A stretch of 64,000 bases of DNA from Nevskia sp. GTDB taxonomy: Bacteria > Pseudomonadota > Gammaproteobacteria > Nevskiales > Nevskiaceae. The stretch covers positions 868,001 through 932,000 of the forward strand of contig JAKFUK010000002.1 of NCBI GenBank assembly GCA_021732745.1. Reading direction: 5' to 3'. Shown here in pieces: positions 9,108 to 19,691 of the stretch. Every line of letters begins with the position of its first letter. The stretch's first letter is position 1. A program made the translations under genes and the position numbers. The notes beneath the pieces were generated by a model. It was not told where the DNA came from, ran no database searches, and saw only the letters and a list, made by a program, of their open reading frames with translations.

Positions 9108-11746
9108 CGCTGATAGACCTCTTTGCGACGCTCGAAGGCTTCGCGCCCACCCTCCATTATGTCGACGATGGCCTTCTGAATTTCAGGCACATCGACACTG
9201 CCGGCCGCGATCGCCATGTCACCCTCGTTGCGGCAGACGATGACCTGCTCCGCGTCGCCGAGCACAGGGAAACTGGCGTTGTGGGTCGCCAACACGAATT
9301 GCATGGACGGCTTCAGATTTCGCACCCGCGAAATCACTTCCGCGTAAAGCGTCTGATTGTCGAGATCATCTTCGGGTTGATCGATAATCAGCATATCGTG
9401 ATCGTTCTGGCTAAGAATAAACAGGCTTAGTGCCTGCGCCCGCTGGCCGAGAGAGTGATCATGGAGCGGCTTGCCGTGATAGCTGATGTGATAGGCATTT
9501 GACGGCTGCCAGACCAGCAACGCCTTCAACTGCTCGTTGAAGCGGCTCCGGAAGGCTTCGGCACGACCGCCAGCCAGCGTGGAGGCCGCGTCGATATCCG
9601 CATGCACTTGAGCGAAATCTGCATAGCTCTTTACCAGATCGGCAAAGAAGGACTCACGAAGGCCGCTGCCGCGGAACATCTCCTGCGCGAACTGCTTAAA
9701 CCCAGCCTTGTCACCCTTGAACTCGACGCCAACCTGCAGAGGACCTGAGCGGTCGTTGACTGCATTGATCAACGTCTTGATCGTGTTGAATTCTTCCAGC
9801 CAGAGACCGTTCAGACTTGACAGCGCCCTGAGCACCAACTCACGAGCCTGCGCCTGCCGGCTTGTTTTCTCCTTGAGCGATGCAAGCAAACCTAGTAGTT
9901 GCTCTTCCTTGACCTTGAGCACGCGAAACGCATCCGGCGTAATGCTGGTCACTCCGCGCTGTGCCAGTTCGGCTGACATTGCACGCTCAATCTGGGCAAA
10001 GCTTTCTCTCTGGCCGTTGCGCAGCTCCGCGAGTTCTTCGCGCAGACCTTGCAGAACGTCGAGTGAGGCCCCGGCCTGTTTCTCAGCGGCGGCCACCGAT
10101 TGCAAGGAAACCTGGAGGCCAGCACAGGCCTTGCGGTAACGATTCGTGAAATCCACCTGATCAGGCGGCGCCGGTGTATTTACATTGAGAAGCTCGGATT
10201 CATGCTCGCTGCGAACCTCCGCCAGCGCCGTCTTCCAACGCCGGACCGATGTCTCGACATCGCCCGCACGCTTTAGCGACTGATCGTAAGCAATCTGCGT
10301 CTTGAGCTGTTGCTCGATACCGTACTGGCTATAGGTCTTGAGCTGAAACTGGACACTGTCGAGCTGGCTCTGATATTCAGCTTGCTTGTCCGAATCCTGC
10401 GCCAGCCGGATAAGCGCTTCGATGCTTTCCTGAGTCAAAATTTGCTGTTGCCGGATGCGCTGCCGGACATCGTGCAATTGCTCGCCCACGAGCTTGTCCA
10501 CAAGATCCTGGCCGAAGCCGTCGCCTTGAACGGCCAGATCCTTCTGACCGAAGTACAGCGGTTTGCGCAGGATCGCTTCTCGCAGCGCGGCACCGGGCTG
10601 CAATTCGCCGTCCAGATAAACCTCGGCGCGCTCGCCTAGAATTCGACGAATCTCAAAACGTCGTCCGTCACGGTCTTCCGCCTCGATAGTGATCTTGCCT
10701 CCGCTGCCAAGAAAGTATTCCTTGAGCAGCTTCGTTTTGTAACTTTCGTCAGGTGTGCCGACACTCAGTTCCAGACCCAAACCATAGCGCAAGGCTTCGA
10801 GCACGGAAGACTTGCCGCTGCCGCGAATGCCGATCAGACAATTCAGGTGCGGCGACAGATCAATCCGCTTGCCATCGAGGCGGCCGCCGCTGAAGCGGAT
10901 GGCCCGAACATGGGAATGCGCATGCTTGCGCGGCACCGCACTGACTCGGCTCGCATGGTCAAGCAGCGCGTCGTGCACTGCGGAAAATCCGAAGTGGCCG
11001 ATTTTGAGATAGCACTTCCTGCCGCGACCAATCTCGTCGACACGCTTTGCATCGCAGCCCTCAACCTCGGCAGGGTAGGCAGGTCCGAGCCAGTTCTTGA
11101 CTTTTACACGACATTTTTCATCTGGCTTGTCGTGCGTCCTGACTTTTTGAAATGCCAGAACGTGTCGCTGAAATTCAGGATTTTTCGCCAGATCACCAAT
11201 GCGGCCACCATCGAACTCCGACCACAGACCGCTTGGGGCTTCGACATGAGCCATCACGCAAAAAAATGGTCGGTGGCATTCCGACAATTTTCGCAGTACA
11301 TCGATTAAACCGAAGTTGCAGCGACCATTCTCATGTTCATACTGAGCCGGCGACTTGCCGAGAAAGACCGCACTCAAGAACGGATTGATGTAGTCGCTCC
11401 CTGCTTCGATCCACTCGTCCCCGAACACCACCAGCATATGAATGCCGTTGGCTCCGTCGTTCACGGACAGCTCAACTCCGGGCAGCAGGCAAACCCCTCG
11501 CTTCCGAGCCGCTTTTCTTAGAATCCGAAACTCGTCCGCGCTGAACTTGTTGTGGTTGGTGATGACGCCGATGCGAATGTCCGCCGATACAAGCGCATCA
11601 AGATAGCGGCTCACAAACCGTTCAGCATCATCAGCCCGCTTTTCGAATTCTCCGTCTGCGCAGGTGTGAAGATGAAAATCCGCGCGCAGCCACTCGCTGC
11701 CGTGCGCGAACAAAGCTTCATCGAAGAAATTCTGGGCAGCGTCCAT
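9098..11746 (-). CDS. PHP-domain/SMC-like ATPase fusion (TrlF/Ppl-like), candidate defence protein
   Basis: An 882-residue fusion. The N-terminal PHP domain (about 1-270) has the metal motifs DFHLHT (H25, H27), TNHN (H65), PGVELS (E92) and MAHVE (H167). The rest is an SMC/RecN-like ATPase with Walker A GIRGSGKSS (306-314), long coiled coils (about 430-680), an ABC signature-like SLGQRAQAL, Walker B LIIDQPEDD (about 786-794) and an ATHN switch (about 821). The pairing suggests an ATP-gated phosphoesterase or nuclease acting on nucleic acid or nucleotides. PHP-ATPases of this layout are known as TrlF-family proteins, and one (Ppl) was reported as anti-phage. It starts 20 bp after thiC with no clear Shine-Dalgarno and overlaps the AlbA_2 gene. 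Confidence 0.85.
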   Translation of the reverse strand: MDAAQNFFDEALFAHGSEWLRADFHLHTCADGEFEKRADDAERFVSRYLDALVSADIRIGVITNHNKFSADEFRILRKAARKRGVCLLPGVELSVNDGANGIHMLVVFGDEWIEAGSDYINPFLSAVFLGKSPAQYEHENGRCNFGLIDVLRKLSECHRPFFCVMAHVEAPSGLWSEFDGGRIGDLAKNPEFQRHVLAFQKVRTHDKPDEKCRVKVKNWLGPAYPAEVEGCDAKRVDEIGRGRKCYLKIGHFGFSAVHDALLDHASRVSAVPRKHAHSHVRAIRFSGGRLDGKRIDLSPHLNCLIGIRGSGKSSVLEALRYGLGLELSVGTPDESYKTKLLKEYFLGSGGKITIEAEDRDGRRFEIRRILGERAEVYLDGELQPGAALREAILRKPLYFGQKDLAVQGDGFGQDLVDKLVGEQLHDVRQRIRQQQILTQESIEALIRLAQDSDKQAEYQSQLDSVQFQLKTYSQYGIEQQLKTQIAYDQSLKRAGDVETSVRRWKTALAEVRSEHESELLNVNTPAPPDQVDFTNRYRKACAGLQVSLQSVAAAEKQAGASLDVLQGLREELAELRNGQRESFAQIERAMSAELAQRGVTSITPDAFRVLKVKEEQLLGLLASLKEKTSRQAQARELVLRALSSLNGLWLEEFNTIKTLINAVNDRSGPLQVGVEFKGDKAGFKQFAQEMFRGSGLRESFFADLVKSYADFAQVHADIDAASTLAGGRAEAFRSRFNEQLKALLVWQPSNAYHISYHGKPLHDHSLGQRAQALSLFILSQNDHDMLIIDQPEDDLDNQTLYAEVISRVRNLKPSMQFVLATHNASFPVLGDAEQVIVCRNEGDMAIAAGSVDVPEIQKAIVDIMEGGREAFERRKEVYQRWT

Positions 11747-11766
11747 GAGTACGGAGAGTACGTTCT

Positions 11767-13689
<1,923 letters not shown>

Positions 13690-13744
13690 TCATGCGAATT
13701 CAACGGGAAGACGCGACTGCGGCGCGGAAGCCCGCGCGCGGTCA

Positions 13745-13837
13745 CAAGCCTTCCCTACGCCGGACGGTTTGGCGTCGCGGCCAGGTTCCAAGGGTTTGCT
13801 CTCAGCCGCAGGCTTTCGCTGCGGCACCCCCAGCTTT
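13745..13837 (-). promoter_or_regulatory. TPP riboswitch (THI element) in the thiC leader
   Basis: Read on the minus strand, the leader contains the conserved THI-box pieces in order: GGGGGTGCCG, GGCTGAGAG, ACCCTTGGAACCTG and, near the 3' side, GGCGTAGGGAAGGC. These match the P2/P4 consensus of TPP riboswitches (GGGGTGCC, CTGAGA, ACCC.TGAACCTG, TAGGGAA). It ends about 65 bp before the thiC start. TPP binding should lower thiC expression, and possibly that of the genes behind it. Confidence 0.93.
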
Positions 13838-13844
13838 GTTCGGC

Positions 13845-13873
13845 ACGATAGGCGAGCAATCGGGGCATCGCAA
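13845..13873 (-). promoter_or_regulatory. Probable sigma70 promoter for thiC
   Basis: On the minus strand TTGCGA (13873-13868) and TATCGT (13850-13845) are separated by exactly 17 bp. Transcription would begin a few bases before the TPP riboswitch, which is where a riboswitch promoter should be. The divergent Crp/Fnr-type gene begins 41 bp away on the other strand. The call rests on motif match and position only. Confidence 0.6.
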
Positions 13874-13913
13874 GGAAATCTGCCGACCGGCAGCGTCGCT
13901 ACACTGCCCGCCC

Positions 13914-14486
13914 ATGCAAGTCCGCCACCACGCGACGATCTACCAGCAGGGCGATGCTGCCTGCGGCGCGTTCTGCGTGCTCGATGGTCATGTGAAGCTG
14001 ACCCGCCTGCGCCGCGACGGCAGTGCAGCGATGGTGGCGCTGCTGAAAGTCGGCGACTGGTTCGGCGCGCTCGATGGCGACCCGCAGGCCTGCGCCGAAA
14101 CGGCGGTCGCCAAGGGCAGCGTGCGATTGCGGCGATTGCCGCCCGACGCGCCGCGCAGCCTTGCCGATGCGGCCCTGATCATCGAATCCCTGGCCCGCCG
14201 CCAGCGCTTTCTGGAATTGCAGATCGAAGCGCTGACGTGCCTCGACGTCCAGGCCCGTCTGGCCGCCATGCTGTTGCATCTCGCCCATTTCTGCGGCCAG
14301 AACTGTCGTCACGGGCATGAAATCGACATGCGCCTCACCCATGAGGAACTCGCCGAGTTGTCCGGCATCAGCCGTCAGGTGACCACCACCGCCCTCAATC
14401 AATGGCGCAGGAACGGCCTGCTGCACTACACCCGCGCCTATATCTGCATCGACGATCGCGCGCGTCTGGCCGCCCTGCTGGGCTGA
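13914..14486 (+). CDS. Crp/Fnr-family transcriptional regulator
   Basis: A 190-residue protein with an N-terminal cyclic-nucleotide-binding-like beta-roll (TIYQQGDAACGAFCVLDGHV, then VALLKVGDWFGALDG) and a C-terminal winged helix (LTHEELAELSGISRQVTTTA). I start it at the internal ATG at 13914. A longer open frame reaches back to 13692, but it would cover the divergent thiC promoter and riboswitch, and those 74 residues do not resemble the family. No N-terminal FNR-type cysteine cluster is seen, although several cysteines are scattered through the protein. A cytochrome P460 gene follows 84 bp downstream on the same strand and could be a target. Confidence 0.85.
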   Translation: MQVRHHATIYQQGDAACGAFCVLDGHVKLTRLRRDGSAAMVALLKVGDWFGALDGDPQACAETAVAKGSVRLRRLPPDAPRSLADAALIIESLARRQRFLELQIEALTCLDVQARLAAMLLHLAHFCGQNCRHGHEIDMRLTHEELAELSGISRQVTTTALNQWRRNGLLHYTRAYICIDDRARLAALLG

Positions 14487-14570
14487 TTTGTCTTCGCCAA
14501 GACAGACGCAGCAGGCGGCGCTGTCGACAATGGCGCGTTGCAACCCGCAACGACGATCCGGAGTTCCGAC

Positions 14571-15140
14571 ATGCAGCGATTCATCCCCCTCGGCATGGCC
14601 ACCGCGCTGGCCGTGGCATCCCTCGCGCCCTTGACGGTAGCTGCGGCTGACAACCGTTTTTCGGCGCACGTCGACAGCAGCGGCCAGATCAGCCTGCCCA
14701 AGGATTTCCGCAGCACCTGGACCCATCTCGGCAGCTGGGTCGTGCAGCAGGACGGTGCCCCCGGCCAGGGTTTCCACGATGTCTACACCGAGCCGGCCAG
14801 TGCCGCCGCATTCCGCAAGACCGGGCAATGGCCGGACGGCGCAACCCTGGTCAAGGAAATTCGCGCGATCCGCTCAGGCGCACTGACCACCGGCCCGGGC
14901 CTGTGGGCCGGCGACAACAAGGTCTGGTTCGTGATGATCAAGGACAGCAAGGGCCGCTTCAGGAGCCAGGAAAAGACCAAGGGCAACTGGGGCGACGGCT
15001 GGGGCTGGGCGCTGTTCGACGCCAAGGACCCATCGAAGAACATGTCCGCGAGCCACGAAAAGGACTGCAAGGGCTGCCATCTGCCCGCGCAGGCGACTGA
15101 CTGGGTGTTCGTCGAAGGCTATCCGACCTTGCAGCGCTGA
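14571..15140 (+). CDS. Cytochrome P460 family protein
   Basis: A 189-residue secreted haem protein. The N-terminus is a signal peptide (RFIPLGMATALAVASLAPL, cut near AAA). The single c-type haem motif CKGCH sits at 166-170, near the C-terminus, and the aromatic-rich core (DNKVWFVMIKDSKGRF, GWGWALFDA) is typical of cytochrome P460. Characterised P460 enzymes oxidise hydroxylamine, or hydroxylamine plus NO, in the periplasm; the substrate here is not established. The start at 14571 is preferred over 14538 because a CCGGAG site precedes it and it begins the signal peptide directly. Confidence 0.82.
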   Translation: MQRFIPLGMATALAVASLAPLTVAAADNRFSAHVDSSGQISLPKDFRSTWTHLGSWVVQQDGAPGQGFHDVYTEPASAAAFRKTGQWPDGATLVKEIRAIRSGALTTGPGLWAGDNKVWFVMIKDSKGRFRSQEKTKGNWGDGWGWALFDAKDPSKNMSASHEKDCKGCHLPAQATDWVFVEGYPTLQR

Positions 15141-15152
15141 AGCGGCCGCAAC

Positions 15153-15572
15153 CTACTTCCAGCCCAGCACCTCGTAGCCCTGATCGCGCAGACAGCGGTC
15201 GACATAGGCCTTGTACAGCGGGCTCGGTCCGGACGAACGGAACAGCCCGCCGATCAAGCCGTGCGCGCCGCCACCGGCAGCACCGCTGGCCGCACCGCGC
15301 CCGGCATTGCCGAACACCGCACCGACAGCCGCCCCGGTCGCCGCACCAACGGCGGCCCCGACGCCGGTCGATCTCGCGACTTCCGCTGCCTGCCCGTCAT
15401 CGACATTCGCGGCATCGGCCTTGCGCTGGCAATCCTCCACTGCGAGCTTGCTGACCGCCGGGCCGCTCTGATTCAGCTTCGGGTTCGGATACAGCACCGG
15501 GCGCGCTGTCGCGCAAGCAGCAAGGCTTGCAACGACCAGCGCGACAGCAGCAGGGAGGGCCAGGGATTTCAT
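15153..15572 (-). CDS. Glycine-zipper lipoprotein
   Basis: A 139-residue protein with a lipoprotein signal (lipobox LAAC at about residues 17-20), a cysteine-containing middle and a Gly/Ala-rich zipper around 70-105 (VGAAVGAATGAAVGAVFGNA) of the kind seen in small outer-membrane proteins such as SlyB/YMGG families. It ends with another cysteine-containing segment (DRCLRDQGYEVLGW). It probably sits in the outer membrane. It is convergent with the P460 gene, with only 12 bp between the two. The role is unknown. Confidence 0.75.
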   Translation of the reverse strand: MKSLALPAAVALVVASLAACATARPVLYPNPKLNQSGPAVSKLAVEDCQRKADAANVDDGQAAEVARSTGVGAAVGAATGAAVGAVFGNAGRGAASGAAGGGAHGLIGGLFRSSGPSPLYKAYVDRCLRDQGYEVLGWK

Positions 15573-15637
15573 CGACGGTCACCACGGCGAAAATTCGCGT
15601 TCACGATAAACCCGCGCGCTGCCGTTCGGAAATCATG

Positions 15638-16159
15638 TCAGCGTACGAGCTGCGCCAGAAACCACAGGCCGACGTAAACACGCGGATCAACCCGCTTGCC
15701 GGCTGCCATCTGCGCCAGTAGCCAGGGCTGGATGGTGGCGATCGGCACCCGATGCACGGTGATGTTCTCGCCTTCCACGCCGCCGCCGTCATGCACCCGC
15801 ATGAGCTGTGTGGCGACATAGAAATGCAGCAGTTCGGAGGACATGCCGGGCGCTGTGGGGCCGGTCAGGATGTGTTCGATGCAGCCGGCGCGATAACCGG
15901 TTTCCTCTTCCAGTTCGCGCAGGGCGGCAGTCTCGAAATCCTCGTCGGCGAACGCCGCTTCGTCGCCGACGATGCCGGCTGGCAGCTCGATGCAGGCGCG
16001 CTGCAAGGGCACCCGGAACTGCTCGACCAGCAGCAGTTCATCGTCGTCGGTCCGCGCCGCGATGAACGCCGCGCCGCGCGCATGCGGGCGGGCCACGTAC
16101 TCCCAGTTGCCATTGCGATACAGGCGCAGGAAGCGGCCGTCGTGCAGGGTTTCGATCAT
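15638..16159 (-). CDS. NUDIX hydrolase (ADP-ribose pyrophosphatase-like)
   Basis: A 173-residue protein with a slightly extended Nudix box (GIVGDE ... AALRELEEETGY, roughly residues 65-95), including the REL.EETG metal-binding core. The strand before the box (LVEQFRVPLQRACIELPAG) resembles ADP-sugar pyrophosphatases such as NudF/ADPRase. It is expected to hydrolyse a nucleoside diphosphate linked to a small moiety in the cytoplasm. It appears to be transcribed alone. The exact substrate cannot be read from the sequence. Confidence 0.85.
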   Translation of the reverse strand: MIETLHDGRFLRLYRNGNWEYVARPHARGAAFIAARTDDDELLLVEQFRVPLQRACIELPAGIVGDEAAFADEDFETAALRELEEETGYRAGCIEHILTGPTAPGMSSELLHFYVATQLMRVHDGGGVEGENITVHRVPIATIQPWLLAQMAAGKRVDPRVYVGLWFLAQLVR

Positions 16160-16240
16160 GGTGTCGCGGCTGTCGGTGAGGAACCCGCCGCGATTATCCG
16201 ATGGTTCGACTCGGCCGCCGGTCGCGGACGGTGTCCGCTT

Positions 16241-16693
16241 TCAAGACATCGGCGGACGCTTGAGACCAGGCGGCAGGATGCGGTCATCGCGCAGCGCCAG
16301 CACCAGAAACGCGAAGGCCGCGCCATGAAACAGCAGCGAGGCCGCGCCCAGCCAGACCGACTGCCAGATCAGCACTGTCGCCGCCGTCACGGTCCACACG
16401 CTGAACAGATAACCCGCCGCCACCGGTCGGCTGACCGGCCGCCCGAAGCGCCAGATCACCAACCCCGCCATCGCCGCAACGAAGGCCAGCTTGATCAGCG
16501 CCATGCCTTGCAGCAGGCGGGTCAATGCGGGATCGGCTTCAGCCGTCGGTACCGATGCCGCGGGCGCGATGGCGAACGCCGCCACGGCGCTGATCAGCGC
16601 ACCGGCCAGCAACACGGCCGCCAACGCGGCGCGATTCGGCGTACTCGATACCCGAGCCGAGCCAATCGCCGTATGCAAAGTCGAGGTGGACAT
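16241..16693 (-). CDS. Small integral membrane protein, unknown function
   Basis: A 150-residue protein with about four hydrophobic segments (AALAAVLLAGALISAVAAFA; LIKLAFVAAMAGLVIW; AGYLFSVWTVTAATVLIWQS; AASLLFHGAAFAFLVLAL). I chose the ATG at 16693 because GGAGG lies 5 bp before it; the frame could be opened further upstream to 16744, but without that support. No catalytic motif is visible. It lies between the NUDIX gene and rlmJ on the same strand. Confidence 0.6.
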   Translation of the reverse strand: MSTSTLHTAIGSARVSSTPNRAALAAVLLAGALISAVAAFAIAPAASVPTAEADPALTRLLQGMALIKLAFVAAMAGLVIWRFGRPVSRPVAAGYLFSVWTVTAATVLIWQSVWLGAASLLFHGAAFAFLVLALRDDRILPPGLKRPPMS

Positions 16694-16774
16694 CGCAGCC
16701 TCCTGAAACAGCATTTCGAGTGAAAGCCTGCGAACGCTAGCCAATTCCGGAGGAAACGACCAGTCGGCTCGCTA

Positions 16775-17644
16775 TCAAGCGACGACGTTCACCGCCCAAC
16801 CCGCCTTCGGCCCCTGCGCCAGCAGCGGCGCGATGAACGCCAGCGCCGCACTTGCCTCCTCGGCAAACCCGAACGGCGGATTGACCACCACCAGGCCGCA
16901 GGCCGTCATCGGATGCTTGACGATGCCATTGGCATCCGGCGCACGCGGCGGCGCATCGGTTTCGATCATCAGCTCCAGCGTCGGCCGCCCAGACTCGCGC
17001 GCCACCCGCTGCACGAACTTGGTAGCGACGTGGGCGTTCTTCAGCGGATACCAGGCGGCATAAACGCCGTTGGCAAAGCGCGCCACCGACTTCCGGATCA
17101 GCTCGGCAGCGGCCTCGAATTCGTCGCCGCGCTCGAACGGCGGGTCGATCAGCATCAACCCGCGCTTTTCCGGCGGCGGCATCAAGGCATGCGCCTCGTA
17201 GCCATCGCGAACATGGATCGCCGCATTTGCGCCGCGCACAGCCCGGCGCAATTCGTCCGCCACTTCCTCGACCTTCTCGCAAAGCACCAGCCGATCCCCG
17301 ATCTCCGGCCGCGCCAGCCACTGCGCCAATCGCGGCGAGCCAGGATAGAAGCGAAAGCCACCATCGACATTGGCCGCCCGGACCAGCTTCAGGTAATGCG
17401 CCACCAGCGCCGGCACGTCCTCTCCATCGGCATCGACTTCCGCCAGCGTAGCGATGCCATTGCGCCACTCGCCAGTCGTGCCCGCCGCAATATGACCAAG
17501 ATCGTAATCCCCGGCCCCCGCATGGCTATCCAGAAAAGCCCAAGGCTTGTCCTTGCGGCTGAGGCCGGTCAGCAGGCCGGTGAGCAGGACGTGCTTGAAG
17601 ACGTCGGCAAAGTTGGCGGCGTGGTAGGCGTGGTGGTAGTGCAT
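16775..17644 (-). CDS. rlmJ: 23S rRNA (adenine-2030-N6)-methyltransferase RlmJ
   Basis: A 289-residue protein starting MHYHHAYHAANFADVFKH, the signature opening of RlmJ (formerly YhiR). The SAM-binding loop LDSHAGAGDYDL lies near residue 40 and the N6-adenine methylase motif LIDPPFE near 165, followed by KHPMTACGLVVVNPPFG-like segments. RlmJ methylates A2030 of 23S rRNA during ribosome assembly. Length agrees with the family (about 280 residues). Monocistronic by context. Confidence 0.95.
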   Translation of the reverse strand: MHYHHAYHAANFADVFKHVLLTGLLTGLSRKDKPWAFLDSHAGAGDYDLGHIAAGTTGEWRNGIATLAEVDADGEDVPALVAHYLKLVRAANVDGGFRFYPGSPRLAQWLARPEIGDRLVLCEKVEEVADELRRAVRGANAAIHVRDGYEAHALMPPPEKRGLMLIDPPFERGDEFEAAAELIRKSVARFANGVYAAWYPLKNAHVATKFVQRVARESGRPTLELMIETDAPPRAPDANGIVKHPMTACGLVVVNPPFGFAEEASAALAFIAPLLAQGPKAGWAVNVVA

Positions 17645-17684
17645 GGCGGACGGCTCGTGGGCGGCCGAGTGTACGGGGTCACAA

Positions 17685-19691
17685 TCAGTGCGCGTGCGAT
17701 CTAACCGAGCTCTTTACATCTCCGTCATACCGCAAGGACACCGTCATCGAATCGAATTGCAAGCCGGGACGATCTTCAACGGCAACCAAAACGCCATCCG
17801 GAGATCCCCTCGCCGGAAAGATAGCGATCTCTATGTTCGATCGTGGTCCGGAAGTACCTCCCGCAGCGGCCGCCAACACATCAAAAATTGGCTCGGTCAC
17901 ATCTACTAGCGAGTCAGACTGATGATGGTTGCCATTGTTATCACTACCTCGAATCGGAGTGGCAAAATTGCTGATTGTCGATAGATAGCGCCAAGGTACG
18001 CTCGAGCAACGCATTGAATCCCAGCAGGCACGACCGGCGACGACATAAACACCGGAACCCTTCGGTGTTTCGAGTAAGCGTGTCCGATCAAGGCTCAGCA
18101 CTACGGCACGTCGTCGCAATTTCTCCCGCTGGAGCTTGGAAAGTGATTTCCAAGACTCCCGTAACCGACGCTGGGTTTGCTTACCGATCCGTACATCGGC
18201 AAGCAGGATGCTAAAGCGAGCACCCGATCCGACCACCGTGAGTTGACCGTCCCGGCTCGCGAACCGCCGCTGCCAACTGGAATCACCCGACATCACACCC
18301 AAATGCACGACGGCACTCTTGTCGATCGCCCCAATCAGCTTCGAAACGTCAGGCGGTGGCTGGGATGGAGGCGATGGCAGCACTACTCGATCATAGAGAT
18401 AGCCAAGTCGTATAGATGGATCTACCTCGCCAACCACGGTGGGCGCGACATCCAAAAAGGGCGGCTGGTACCAGACAACGCGATCTCCGCAAACCACTGG
18501 GAAACGTGCTCGTTTCAAGATCCATGCTTTCTCCAAGGCCGAGCCGATTCCGGCCTGCTGGTTCAAATCGTTAGCGACTTCCGCTCCCCGCCCGGTGACC
18601 GCAGCAACCCAAGCGACGAGTAACTGGTCGACATAAGAATGGTGGACCCAGAAAGCGGGATCAAAGACTGCCGAGTGCGGCTTAAACATCCAGCCGGTTC
18701 CTTTCCCTCCGGGAGAAAATCCAGTCCCACCGACAGCGGTGTGAATCCCATCATGCCAAGTAGATTCAAGTTCTAGATTGAAACGGACAAAGTCAGAATG
18801 CGTCATATCTATTGGCAATATGCCTCGCACCGGCGTCCATAGCGGAGTCCCTGTGCGCGTCGCGGCAGCACGAAAATCAACGTAGAGTGGATTGGGATGA
18901 CCACGATCTGTATCCTCGTCGAGGTGCAATTCCGATTCTTTGATCGGGCAGTCAAGTTCCGAAGGAACTGCATCTCGGCAGCGCAGGGCGTTCGGGAACT
19001 GGCGTAACTCGACCCAGTTCCAATATGGAATTCCGACGCCCTCCCTTGCCAGTACATGAGTTTCAGGGTGAGCCGCCAACAAGGAATTCACGCTGATCTC
19101 GAAAGCACGAACATAGGCTCGATGCCAGAGCAGGAACAGCGGTCCATCGCGTAGATTATTGGAAATGCCGTGTACGCAGCTATCCCATAAACGGATCGAC
19201 TGGTCACCGGTACCATCGTCTTCCGGTTGTTCCGGCTTGAGTCGATGCGGACTCGGATGACCGTGTATTGCCCGGATGGCCTCATATGCGTCGAGATTCA
19301 AAACCCGACGCGAATCGCTTTCACGGCTACCATCACGCGACTTCAAGATGGCTACCGCTGTCTTGATCGCTGCACGATCTCGTACCGCAACCTCCGACGA
19401 ATCATTGATATCGCGACGTACGACTCGACTACGAAGCACGATGCGGTCGACGACCTCGCCACCAGCGAAGTCATTCGGCTGTGCATCAGGATTGCCATCA
19501 TTATCGGCATCGGTCCTACCTTCCCAAGAAGCTTCGCAGACTGCTACGCCATCTGCCTTCACGTCTCCAGAAGACCCCCACAGATAAAGTAACAGCACAA
19601 TGATCGCGAACATTGACGCGAACAGGCTTATCCAAGGTAGCTTCCAGGCTGTGAACCGACGCACTGATCGCGGCTCAGGAGACGACATCAT
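17685..19691 (-). CDS. Membrane-anchored tyrosinase-family copper protein
   Basis: A 668-residue protein. One N-terminal transmembrane helix (about 20-38) places the rest in the periplasm. A short Asp-rich calcium-type repeat (TDADNDGNPD, 60-69) follows. The tyrosinase core has CuA ligands around HGH (143-145), H174 and H190 (FLLWHRAYVRAFE) and CuB ligands H313/H317 (HDGIH) and H350 (DPAFWVHHSYVD), so both copper sites seem intact. After about residue 430 is a further 240-residue region I do not recognise. Tyrosinases oxidise phenols, but the substrate is unknown. The start overlaps the preceding gene by 17 bp. Base composition is AT-richer than in flanking rlmJ. Confidence 0.8.
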   Translation of the reverse strand: MMSSPEPRSVRRFTAWKLPWISLFASMFAIIVLLLYLWGSSGDVKADGVAVCEASWEGRTDADNDGNPDAQPNDFAGGEVVDRIVLRSRVVRRDINDSSEVAVRDRAAIKTAVAILKSRDGSRESDSRRVLNLDAYEAIRAIHGHPSPHRLKPEQPEDDGTGDQSIRLWDSCVHGISNNLRDGPLFLLWHRAYVRAFEISVNSLLAAHPETHVLAREGVGIPYWNWVELRQFPNALRCRDAVPSELDCPIKESELHLDEDTDRGHPNPLYVDFRAAATRTGTPLWTPVRGILPIDMTHSDFVRFNLELESTWHDGIHTAVGGTGFSPGGKGTGWMFKPHSAVFDPAFWVHHSYVDQLLVAWVAAVTGRGAEVANDLNQQAGIGSALEKAWILKRARFPVVCGDRVVWYQPPFLDVAPTVVGEVDPSIRLGYLYDRVVLPSPPSQPPPDVSKLIGAIDKSAVVHLGVMSGDSSWQRRFASRDGQLTVVGSGARFSILLADVRIGKQTQRRLRESWKSLSKLQREKLRRRAVVLSLDRTRLLETPKGSGVYVVAGRACWDSMRCSSVPWRYLSTISNFATPIRGSDNNGNHHQSDSLVDVTEPIFDVLAAAAGGTSGPRSNIEIAIFPARGSPDGVLVAVEDRPGLQFDSMTVSLRYDGDVKSSVRSHAH

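Noticed and set aside
13692-13913. N-terminal extension of the Crp/Fnr-type protein by 74 codons
   Set aside because: It would cover the divergent thiC promoter and TPP riboswitch and adds sequence unlike the family; the ATG at 13914 fits.
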